Assembly: GCA_035308965.1 (NCBI GenBank)
Contig: DATGFN010000011.1
Coordinates: 124,001 to 188,000, forward strand
DNA: 64,000 bases
Reading direction: 5' to 3'
From: DASYXZ01 sp035308965
GTDB lineage: Bacteria; Acidobacteriota; Terriglobia; UBA7540
Shown: one piece after another, positions 34,250 through 41,709 of the stretch
How the letters are laid out: the number at the start of each line of letters is the position of its first letter
Numbering within the stretch: position 1 is the stretch's first letter
The notes under the pieces: generated by a model
Seen by the model: only the letters and a program-made list of their open reading frames with translations
What the model was told of the DNA's origin: nothing
Database searches by the model: none
Position numbers and translations under genes: made by a program

Positions 34250-35737
34250 CTACTTCTTGCGTGCGGCTTCTGTCGTTTCCGGAGCAATTCCCAGGTCAAC
34301 GAGGATTTTCGGGTTTGGGTCATCGGCGGCGAGCAAGTTGTGACACGTGGAACAATCCTGGGGGATATTTTGGCTGGCATCGGAGGTCGAATGCGCTCCG
34401 TCATGGCAGCGAAAGCAGCCGGGGAAATCCGTGTGCCCGATGTTATTGGGGTAGGTTCCCCAAAGCACCTTCATTTCAGGGAACACGTTGCGATCGTAAA
34501 TTGCCACCAGCGCATTGCCGGCCTGAACCACGTCGGCGCTCTGCTGGCGGTAGACGTCCGGATAGTTTTTCCGGTAATACTCTGAAAGAGCGACGGGGAT
34601 TTTGGCGCCGGCCTCCGCCTGCGTGGCGTATGACTGTTTCAGAATATCCAACCCTTGCTTCTTAACGAAGGGAAGCGAGGCCGAAATCTCACCCGTGGCC
34701 ATGGCCTGATCCATGGCGCGGTCGGGCAAATAGTAAATGTGGGTGGGACGATTATGGCAGTCGATGCAATCCATCGTGCGCGCCGCAGATCTGTTCACAG
34801 CCCCGGGCTTGGTATCCGAATCAAGAAACATAGCGGTCTTGCCGGTCCGTGTGTTCTGGTATTCCACCCAGTGGATGTTCTGGCGGCTTTCGTCGGACCC
34901 GTATTGAATGGTGATCCCCGCGCCCAGATGCGCGCTGTGGATGCCCGGGCTGGAGGGCCCGCCGCCGATATGAAGCATTAAGACAGTCTTGGTCAGGCTG
35001 TTTTTCTCGTCGTCGCCGAATTTCGGGATGATTTTCAAGCGGTCTCCGACGAATCTCTGTGGCCAGTGGCATTGCTCGCAAGTTTCACGCGCGGGGCGCA
35101 GGTTGTGGACGGGCGTCGGAATGGGCCGAGGGAATTTGTTGAACGCCACCGCATAGACTTGATAGGTGCCGGAAAGTTTGCTGCGCACAAACCACGATGC
35201 GCCCGGCCCGATGTGACACTGCACGCACTCGACGCGCGAGTGGGGTGAACTTTGGTAGGCAGTAAATTCGGGCTGCATGACGGTGTGGCAGGTCTGCCCA
35301 CAGAAGGTGACCGAGTCAACGTAATTCATGCTGCTGTAAGTGAGCTGGCCGCCGATCATCACGTTGACTGCCGTAATGATTCCCACAAAAATAAGCAGAC
35401 GGCGCAGTTCTACGTTTTGCAGGTCCAGAGGTGGAAACGAAGCGGGGAATACCCCGCGGTGATGTTCGCGGCGCCGGCGCAAGATGATCCCAGCCGGGAT
35501 CAGGGCGAGCCCGGTAAAGAAGACCCCGGGCAAGGCCACGAAAGTCAAAAGCCCAACATACGGATGGCGAATGTCACCCCGCACGATCGTGGGTAGCAGC
35601 CAGATCCAAAAAACGGTTGCCGCCGTGACCAAGACCACGCCAATGCGGCTGAGCAAGTTGCTGGAAAGATGTACAAGCGGAGATAGCCACTTGAAGAACT
35701 TAGTTTCCGGAAGACTCATTCGAGGTCTTTTCCCCAA
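34250..35737 (-). CDS. NapC/NirT-family membrane multiheme cytochrome c (ImcH-like)
   Basis: The 495-residue protein has about three N-terminal membrane segments (residues ~30-50, 60-82, 112-130), then heme motifs C-G-Q-T-C-H (CX3CH), C-V-Q-C-H, C-E-Q-C-H, C-I-D-C-H, C-F-R-C-H and C-S-T-C-H. The first part matches NapC/NirT quinol dehydrogenases (Y-x-S-S-P-H-S-R-V-E-C-V-Q-C-H-I-G-P-G). Size, three membrane helices and extra hemes resemble Geobacter ImcH, a quinone oxidase for extracellular electron transfer; this is inferred. Its start overlaps the end of the upstream nine-heme/b561 gene by 38 bp, so the two are translationally linked. Confidence 0.85.
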   Translation of the reverse strand: MGKRPRMSLPETKFFKWLSPLVHLSSNLLSRIGVVLVTAATVFWIWLLPTIVRGDIRHPYVGLLTFVALPGVFFTGLALIPAGIILRRRREHHRGVFPASFPPLDLQNVELRRLLIFVGIITAVNVMIGGQLTYSSMNYVDSVTFCGQTCHTVMQPEFTAYQSSPHSRVECVQCHIGPGASWFVRSKLSGTYQVYAVAFNKFPRPIPTPVHNLRPARETCEQCHWPQRFVGDRLKIIPKFGDDEKNSLTKTVLMLHIGGGPSSPGIHSAHLGAGITIQYGSDESRQNIHWVEYQNTRTGKTAMFLDSDTKPGAVNRSAARTMDCIDCHNRPTHIYYLPDRAMDQAMATGEISASLPFVKKQGLDILKQSYATQAEAGAKIPVALSEYYRKNYPDVYRQQSADVVQAGNALVAIYDRNVFPEMKVLWGTYPNNIGHTDFPGCFRCHDGAHSTSDASQNIPQDCSTCHNLLAADDPNPKILVDLGIAPETTEAARKK

Positions 35738-37529
35738 TCAATTCGTTTTCGGAGGGCTTCCCAATTTCACCCGGCTCCGTTGCGACGCTTTCGGATGGGT
35801 GAGATTGATCCGGCGGCTTTGTCGCATTGCTATCCAACGATTCGCTATCCTCCGGACACTTTCGTTTGACGCTGCGGCCGGTGAGCCATGCCGTCTCCAT
35901 CGGATAAACGTCAGGGTCAAAGATCACCGAATAAAAGTGCCATACCAATATAGCCAGCCCGGCCAGCACCGCCTCGTAGAAATGCACGGCGGTGGCCAGG
36001 TCGGAAAAACTCTTGGGCAGCCATCTGAGAGTAAACCTGTTGGCCCACAGCATCAAGCCCGTTAAGATCATCACTACCGCGCCCCACACCACCGCCCAGT
36101 ATTCCGCCTTTTCCACGTACCCATGGGGGGAAAGGTGTGGCCGCTTGCCCCGCAGGCCGACATTGTAAGCGAAATTCATCCAGGCTTCGCGCCCATCGCT
36201 GACGCGGGGCCACAGCTCCTTCCAATGTTGCCGCAATTTGCCGCTGACCAGGAGCGAGATGAAATGCATCCCTGCAACCACCATAAACAATACAGCGGCG
36301 ATTCGGTGGATGGTTCCGCGCACCGGCCAATTTGTTTCCCAGGCCAGCAGTGGGCGAGCCCACCAGCCCTCGGGATATTTCAGGGCGAATCCAGTCCAGG
36401 CAAGCACGGCAAAGGACAGCACCAGGAGGATATGCTCCAAGCGCTCGAACTTGAACATCCGGAATTCGCCGGGCATTGCGTCATCGGAGGCATTGCCGTC
36501 TGGGTCGCCGAGCGCCTCCTGGCGGCGCGATGAATGGTGCAGATTCAACTTCCGAAGCCAGTCGCCGAAATTATGCAGGAACATTAACCCTACAACGAGA
36601 GGAATGGTAACCAGATAAAATGAGCGCGCCCACCCGACCACCTTGGGCTCCTCGCCGCCGGGGGACTCATGAATGGGCCCCAGCGCGAAGCGTGCTCCCG
36701 CGCCCAGATGGCATTTCCCGCAAGTGGCGGGCAGGTTTTTCGAGTTGATGGTCGAGCGCGAATCCGAAGATGGAAAGATGTTGTGCACGCCATGGCAACT
36801 GGCGCAGTTGGCCACCGTTTCGTCGCCGGACTTCAAAGCCATGCCGTGGTAGGACGCCTGAAAGCTCAGCACCCTGTCAGGCGGCAGGCCGAAACGGCGG
36901 GACAATCGCACGTTGGCGTGGCATTGCGCGCAGGTTCCCGGAATGTTGCGCGGAGAAACGGAAGAGGCGGCGTTCTGGGGCTTCAGGATGGCATGCTCAC
37001 CGTGGCAGGTCGTGCACACAGGAGCGTCCACCACTCCGTGAGCCACGGCTTGGCCGTGCACGCTGGATTTATATTCGGTGGCAATGTCGGCATGACACAT
37101 TCCACAAGTATCCGGCACGGCTCTTCGGAATTCCGCCGATGTCGCCCGGACCAACTCATGGGCAGTGCCGTGGCAGGCTTCACAATCAGGCGCCGCGGCG
37201 TTGCCCGCCTTAGCGGCCTGTGCGTGCACGCCCTGGCCAAAATCGCGCGCCACGCGTTCGTGGCAAGTTGCGCAGGCGGGTTTGGGAATATCGGAGGGAT
37301 GGGGGTACTCCTCATGCTTCACGTGGCAGGTCGCGCAGGGAACCGGCGCGTGAGCCGAATTCTTGAGTTTTTCCCCTACGTTGTGGCAGGAGGCGCAGGC
37401 AGGCTCGCCTGGCTCCTGCGCACCGAGGGGCCAGGCGCAAAGCAACGCGGCGATGCAAGCCGATATGGCGATATATCTTGCGCGCATCATAATGCTGCCC
37501 GGACGAAGGCCCATCCGGGCGATATTCAT
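35700..37529 (-). CDS. Nine-heme cytochrome c fused to cytochrome b561 domain (CbcL-like)
   Basis: The 609-residue protein has a signal peptide (MMRARYIAISACIAALLCAWPLGAQ, broken here from residue 14) and nine CXXCH motifs between residues ~44 and ~285. Four to five membrane helices with paired His follow, forming a b561/HydC-FdnI-type di-heme b domain, then a hydrophilic Ser/Glu-rich tail. This c9-b architecture is that of Geobacter CbcL, a quinol oxidase for low-potential extracellular acceptors; the match is by layout, not alignment. An alternative start is ATG 37490, immediately before the signal peptide. It precedes the ImcH-like gene with overlap. Confidence 0.87.
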   Translation of the reverse strand: MNIARMGLRPGSIMMRARYIAISACIAALLCAWPLGAQEPGEPACASCHNVGEKLKNSAHAPVPCATCHVKHEEYPHPSDIPKPACATCHERVARDFGQGVHAQAAKAGNAAAPDCEACHGTAHELVRATSAEFRRAVPDTCGMCHADIATEYKSSVHGQAVAHGVVDAPVCTTCHGEHAILKPQNAASSVSPRNIPGTCAQCHANVRLSRRFGLPPDRVLSFQASYHGMALKSGDETVANCASCHGVHNIFPSSDSRSTINSKNLPATCGKCHLGAGARFALGPIHESPGGEEPKVVGWARSFYLVTIPLVVGLMFLHNFGDWLRKLNLHHSSRRQEALGDPDGNASDDAMPGEFRMFKFERLEHILLVLSFAVLAWTGFALKYPEGWWARPLLAWETNWPVRGTIHRIAAVLFMVVAGMHFISLLVSGKLRQHWKELWPRVSDGREAWMNFAYNVGLRGKRPHLSPHGYVEKAEYWAVVWGAVVMILTGLMLWANRFTLRWLPKSFSDLATAVHFYEAVLAGLAILVWHFYSVIFDPDVYPMETAWLTGRSVKRKCPEDSESLDSNATKPPDQSHPSESVATEPGEIGKPSENELIGEKTSNESSGN

Positions 37530-37656
37530 TCGATCGATGACCTGTTAAATGAGGATGGGCCACCGTCCACCAAATTTGAATCACGAGTCAACCGTCCGGG
37601 AGAAGCCAGCGCATGCCATCTTTGGGCAAGCTGCGCCGAAATCTGCACTCCCGCCG

Positions 37657-37884
37657 TTACTTCTTCTCGGTCGCTTTCTCCTCGCAGCCCTTGAGGGAGT
37701 GATCGTTCTTGGCGTAGCACTTCCCAATGTCGTTAAGGTCTTTCGGTGACTTCTTAATGTCAACATGACAGTAGGTGCAGCCTTTCTTCTCTGTCTTGGA
37801 ATATTCGGCCTTCCCGAATGCGAGGGTTGCGCAAAGCGTCAAGCCTCCCACCAGCAAAGCAAATATGACCTTGAGTGTTTTCAT
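37657..37884 (-). CDS. Small periplasmic monoheme cytochrome-like protein
   Basis: The 75-residue protein has a signal peptide (MKTLKVIFALLVGGLTLCATLAFG) and one C-T-Y-C-H heme motif. A lysine-rich tail with two further cysteines (K-C-Y-A-K-N-D-H-S-L-K-G-C) follows. GAAGGAGAAAAGAA precedes ATG 37884; a longer frame from 37956 lacks such a site. It probably shuttles electrons near the CbcL-like protein encoded next. Two extra Cys could form a disulfide. Confidence 0.75.
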   Translation of the reverse strand: MKTLKVIFALLVGGLTLCATLAFGKAEYSKTEKKGCTYCHVDIKKSPKDLNDIGKCYAKNDHSLKGCEEKATEKK

Positions 37885-38295
37885 TTCTTTTCTCCTTCGA
37901 ATTATGGAATCGTCCGCCAAATCTATTTTTCCCGCGTGCTCCTTGCTCGATTCCAATTCCCCTCTCAGCTATGTTGACTGGTGTTGACGGACTTTCTCAG
38001 TGACGGGCGTCACTTAACCACGATTGAGGAGGTATGAAGGTTGAGTTCGGAACGGGAGAGCATAGTTATTCCGTCATGCTCGACAGGCTTTGGAGGAATC
38101 TTTTCTGCGAGTCGGCCCGGAGGATTGATCTAAAAATTCGCTCGAGAATTTGGATGGCTGAAGAGATCCTGCGGCGCATGGTTCGGAGGTGGCTTTCCAG
38201 TCGCAGTTACCGCGGCTTCAACCGAAGCGCGAGAATTTAAATCGATTTCGGTTCACGATGTTTGGGCTCATGTGCAAGGCCGGCCGCACGATGGC
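37885..38295. promoter_or_regulatory. 411-bp regulatory gap with GTGA-N6-TCAC palindrome
   Basis: The palindrome AGTGACG-GG-CGTCACT has core GTGA-N6-TCAC at 38000-38013, about 120 bp upstream of the small cytochrome gene's start. This core matches the CRP-class consensus TGTGA-N6-TCACA and the tandem sites at 45387-45422. The rest of the gap has no convincing gene; a 68-codon frame at 38034 has AGGAGG only 1 bp before its ATG and no recognisable protein. Confidence 0.6.
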
Positions 38296-39546
38296 CTATG
38301 GCCGGGGTTTAGACTCCATCTCGCGAATTTTCAAGGCCAGCCCTGCAATGGCCATAACGATGAATATCAGGGATAAGCCCAGGCCTTTACGACGTAGATT
38401 GCTTTCATGCAAAGCGGCCGTCCCGGCTTCGTAGGCTTTGGCGGAGGATTTAAGCCCGGGATCGGTCAATTTACCAACTTCCGCAGGGTCGAGTGTGTGG
38501 ACGGCCACCCGGGCTTTGACGATGGCTTCATTGGATTGGCTCAACTCGAGTCGGGCACTCGAGACTTCCATTCCGGTGCGTTCGGCAGTTGCAAGAATGT
38601 TTTCCGCTTGTTGCTGCGATTGATTAAGCTTGGCCAGATCTTCAGAAATCTTTTGGGCCGCAGCGTAGCCCGCGTCGCCTTCCACGTGACAGGTGATACA
38701 GACGGACTTCGATCCGACGCCCACCCACTCATCGCTCGGTTTCAAGATTTCATGATTCGAATGGCATTGGACGCAGCCGGGAAGTCCCATTTCTTCGAAG
38801 GCGGCGCCGTGCGGACTCTTTTGGAACAATTGCGCAAAAAAGACGTGACAGGTTCCGCAGACATTCGCGACCGAGGTGAGCCCTGGGGGCGTGGCCCCAT
38901 GATTTCCGTGGCAGGTGGTGCAGGTCGGAGCCGAAGTGTCCCCGTCGGTAAGAATTGTTGCGTGCACGCTTTTCTGGTAGTGGGCCGCCTGATCGGTGGG
39001 GATTTTATACTCCGCCATCGAATGAGAATCGGAATGGCAGCGGGCACAAGTATCGGCAACGTTGGTGGGATAGACGGGTGCGCGCGAGTCCGAGACGGCA
39101 AGAATATTGTGGACACCATGACAATCCACGCAGGCCGCCACCTTCGTGTCGCCCTTCTTGAGCCGTTGGCCGTGCACGCTGGTTGCGTATTGACTCAACT
39201 GGTCGGTGCGCAGTTTGGGGTTATAGCGCCGCATATAGCTGCCGTCTGAATGGCATTTTCCGCAAAACTCAGGCACCTTCGCCTTGGCGGGCGCGCCGCG
39301 AAATCCTTTGGCGGGACTCATGGCATCCATTGAATCGTCTTCCGGATTTCCGCCGTGGCAGTCCGAACATATTAGGCCGGCCTGATGGTGCACGTCGGAC
39401 CCAAAGTCTTTGGCCGGCCGTCCCAGCGCCCCGTCGAGGGTGGAATGACAACTGACGCAGGAATCCTTTGTCTCCGTCCAGCCGGGAGAGGCCAACGCCA
39501 GAAAAAGCACCACCGAGCTGCCGAGAACTTTCTTGATCCGTCCCAT
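38296..39546 (-). CDS. Nine-heme cytochrome c with C-terminal coiled coil and anchor
   Basis: The ~416-residue protein has a signal peptide (VLGSSVVLFLALASPGWTE) and nine CXXCH motifs in the first ~290 residues, several followed by H-G-N-H or H-G-V-H spacing typical of c3/c7-type cytochromes. A helical coiled-coil segment rich in Q, E and A follows, then a single membrane helix (LGLSLIFIVMAIAGLAL). It is therefore a periplasmic cytochrome tethered to the inner membrane. The start may be ATG 39546 or GTG 39570. It follows cytochrome b closely and is likely the electron exit of that bc complex. Confidence 0.87.
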   Translation of the reverse strand: MGRIKKVLGSSVVLFLALASPGWTETKDSCVSCHSTLDGALGRPAKDFGSDVHHQAGLICSDCHGGNPEDDSMDAMSPAKGFRGAPAKAKVPEFCGKCHSDGSYMRRYNPKLRTDQLSQYATSVHGQRLKKGDTKVAACVDCHGVHNILAVSDSRAPVYPTNVADTCARCHSDSHSMAEYKIPTDQAAHYQKSVHATILTDGDTSAPTCTTCHGNHGATPPGLTSVANVCGTCHVFFAQLFQKSPHGAAFEEMGLPGCVQCHSNHEILKPSDEWVGVGSKSVCITCHVEGDAGYAAAQKISEDLAKLNQSQQQAENILATAERTGMEVSSARLELSQSNEAIVKARVAVHTLDPAEVGKLTDPGLKSSAKAYEAGTAALHESNLRRKGLGLSLIFIVMAIAGLALKIREMESKPRP

Positions 39547-39574
39547 AGTTTTACGACTCAGAGCCGCCACTCAA

Positions 39575-40660
39575 TTACTTGAATACCAGGGCGGACATCA
39601 GGACGATGTAGCCGAGCGCGAAAACGCCCAGCCCGGTAAAAATGCGCGTGACGCGGCTAAAACCGACTTGGCGGTCGATGAACGGCACGGCCACCCAAAC
39701 CATTCCAGCCAGTGAGAAGCCCAGGATTCCGGCGAACTCGCCGTCCAAGAACAATACTTTGGAGGGCAGCAGCTTGAGGGTTTGGAACATAAATAGGAAA
39801 TACCATTCCGGGCGAATTCCAGCGGGAGCGGGGGCAAAGGGATCCGCCTTGGTGCCTAATTCCCAAGGGAAAATGGCGGCCAGGGCGCCCAGCGCGCCGA
39901 GCGCCGCGTACCAACCGATCATGTCGCGAAGGAGAAAATTGGGGAAGAAAGGCATGATCGTCGACTTTTCCCGCCCTTCTGCAATGCGCGCCTCGATGCT
40001 CGGTGGAACACTCATGCCCAGCCGCTGCACGAGCAAAAGATGGGCCGCGAGCATTATGGTGGCGAGGCCCGGCAACACGGCGACGTGGAATCCGAAAAAG
40101 CGCGTCAGCGTGGCGCCGGTCACCTCGTCGCCGCCTCTAAGGAACATGAGCAACCACTTTCCGACTCCGGGGATTGAGCCCCCCATCTGAGTTCCCACCT
40201 TGGTGGCGAAATATGCCAGCGTGTTCCAGGGGAGCAAATAGCCGGTAAAACCGAAGCCCAACACAATGAAGAAGAGGAACATCCCGGTGACCCACGTCAA
40301 TTCGCGCGGCTTCCGGTAAGCCTTGAGGAAATAGACGCTGAACATGTGCACGGAGGCGGTGAAGATCATCAGGTTGGCCGACCAACTGTGCACCGACCGG
40401 ATCAGCCAGCCAAATCGGACTTGGGTCATGACGTACTGCACGCTTTCAAATGCGTCATTGGGCGTCGGCCGGTAATAAAGGAGCAGGAGAATTCCAGTGA
40501 GGACCTGAATCACAAACAAGAAAAGGGTCATGCCGCCGAAGTAGTACCAAATGGTGTGGCGGTGCAGCGGGATTGTCTTATGGCGCAGAAACTCCTGAAG
40601 GGCCGCCGCTCCAAAGCGGTCATCGAGCCATTGGGTTAGGCCAGCAAGAAGGCCGGGCAT
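39575..40660 (-). CDS. Cytochrome b of a bc-type quinol oxidoreductase
   Basis: The 361-residue protein fuses cytochrome b6-like and subunit IV-like parts. Heme-ligand His pairs lie in V-H-S-W-S-A-N-L-M-I-F-T-A-S-V-H and F-G-F-H-V-A-V-L-P-G-L-A-T-I-M-L-A-A-H. The Qo motif P-E-W-Y is intact. It has about eight membrane helices. It oxidises quinol and works with the Rieske protein encoded 2 bp upstream. The absence of a cytochrome c1 gene suggests the neighbouring nine-heme cytochrome takes its place. Confidence 0.94.
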   Translation of the reverse strand: MPGLLAGLTQWLDDRFGAAALQEFLRHKTIPLHRHTIWYYFGGMTLFLFVIQVLTGILLLLYYRPTPNDAFESVQYVMTQVRFGWLIRSVHSWSANLMIFTASVHMFSVYFLKAYRKPRELTWVTGMFLFFIVLGFGFTGYLLPWNTLAYFATKVGTQMGGSIPGVGKWLLMFLRGGDEVTGATLTRFFGFHVAVLPGLATIMLAAHLLLVQRLGMSVPPSIEARIAEGREKSTIMPFFPNFLLRDMIGWYAALGALGALAAIFPWELGTKADPFAPAPAGIRPEWYFLFMFQTLKLLPSKVLFLDGEFAGILGFSLAGMVWVAVPFIDRQVGFSRVTRIFTGLGVFALGYIVLMSALVFK

Positions 40661-40662
40661 GA

Positions 40663-41124
40663 TTACGCTTTTCGGGCGGCAATAATGTCCTCGCCCTGAA
40701 CGTGGACATCAAAGACTTCAAGTGGTCGGGGCGGCGGGCCGCTGATGTTGCGGCCTTCCGCATCGTAAAGACCGTTGTGGCAAGCGCACCAGACCTGGTG
40801 CAGGTCTTCCCGATACTGGACCGTGCAGCTCAGGTGGGTACACACTGCCGAAATCGCCTTGTATTCGTCGTTCGCGGTTCGAATCAAAAGAGCGGGCTTG
40901 GACCCAAACTGAAAAATCTTGGAGGAGTTGCGCTTCAACTCATTCACCTTCGCTGCCACCACGGACCGGCTGGTGGATTCGGGCACCGACGGCGGAATGA
41001 TGTAGCGGAAGGCAGGGTAGAGAAATGACGCCAAAGATGCCAGCACGCCTCCGCCCAGCAGAAAATTGACCCAGCGGCGCGCCACTGGGGGCCCCGAGGC
41101 CCGCGCGTCAGTAGAGTTCTTCAT
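40663..41124 (-). CDS. Rieske [2Fe-2S] protein
   Basis: The ~153-residue protein has a twin-arginine-like start (A-R-R-W-V-N-F-L-L-G-G-G) whose hydrophobic segment anchors it. The cluster motifs are C-T-H-L-S-C and C-A-C-H-N-G-L-Y-D, followed by G-P-P-P-R-P-L. It moves electrons from quinol at cytochrome b to a cytochrome c. I chose ATG 41124 because GGCGGA lies 8 bp upstream; a frame start at 41187 is possible. Confidence 0.93.
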   Translation of the reverse strand: MKNSTDARASGPPVARRWVNFLLGGGVLASLASFLYPAFRYIIPPSVPESTSRSVVAAKVNELKRNSSKIFQFGSKPALLIRTANDEYKAISAVCTHLSCTVQYREDLHQVWCACHNGLYDAEGRNISGPPPRPLEVFDVHVQGEDIIAARKA

Positions 41125-41273
41125 ATTAGGCATCCGCCAGAAGAGAAAATCCGGCGAGTGGCTTTCGGCATCTCGCCCTATGGACATGCTCCGGCCACAC
41201 GCCGATCTAATGAACCGTGTCTAGAGACGTCCCCGGCCCTGAATCCGGCGTTGGCTTAAATTATCCGGGCTGC

Positions 41274-41642
41274 CTATTTCTTTTTGCCCAGCTCGCGGAG
41301 GAAGGCGACAACCTGATCGATCTTCTCCTTGTCCAGTTGCTTCTCATACCCCGACATGGGCGGTTTTCCCTTGGCGATGATGCCCGCAAGGTCGGCGTCG
41401 GTTTGTTTTTGGACTTCGGCTGAGCGCAGGTCTTTAATCTTCATCTTCTTGCCCATGGTGGTGTCACCACTGCCGTCCGGCCCATGGCACATAGCGCACT
41501 TTGCCTTAAAGGTGGCCGCTCCCTCGTCGGCCGCTGGCTGGCCGGCCAGGGAAAGTGATGACAGCAGAAATAATCCGGCAACCACCAAGGCAAGGGACCA
41601 CCCAATCATCTTCAAGGTGCCTTCTACATAGGAACGTTTCAT
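41274..41642 (-). CDS. Monoheme class I cytochrome c
   Basis: The 122-residue protein has a signal/anchor segment (MIGWSLALVVAGLFLLSSLSLAG), heme motif C-A-M-C-H-G-P-D-G-S-G, an axial Met in K-P-P-M-S-G-Y, and a C-terminal helix (V-V-A-F-L-R-E-L). This is the usual soluble carrier type. It lies between the outer-membrane barrel and Rieske genes and probably links the bc complex to periplasmic multiheme cytochromes. Confidence 0.9.
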   Translation of the reverse strand: MKRSYVEGTLKMIGWSLALVVAGLFLLSSLSLAGQPAADEGAATFKAKCAMCHGPDGSGDTTMGKKMKIKDLRSAEVQKQTDADLAGIIAKGKPPMSGYEKQLDKEKIDQVVAFLRELGKKK

Positions 41643-41709
41643 CGGTTACATCCTCCTGGTCTGAGTTGATGTTTTATGCTTGCGAACGAGCTGCCCATGA
41701 TTCCCAAAT

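Noticed and set aside
36669..37694. 341-codon plus-strand frame
   Set aside because: It is antisense to the nine-heme/b561 gene, whose nine CXXCH motifs are in register.
38034..38240. 68-codon plus-strand frame preceded by AGGAGG
   Set aside because: Only 1 bp separates AGGAGG from the ATG, too close for normal initiation, and the product is an Arg-rich string without family resemblance.
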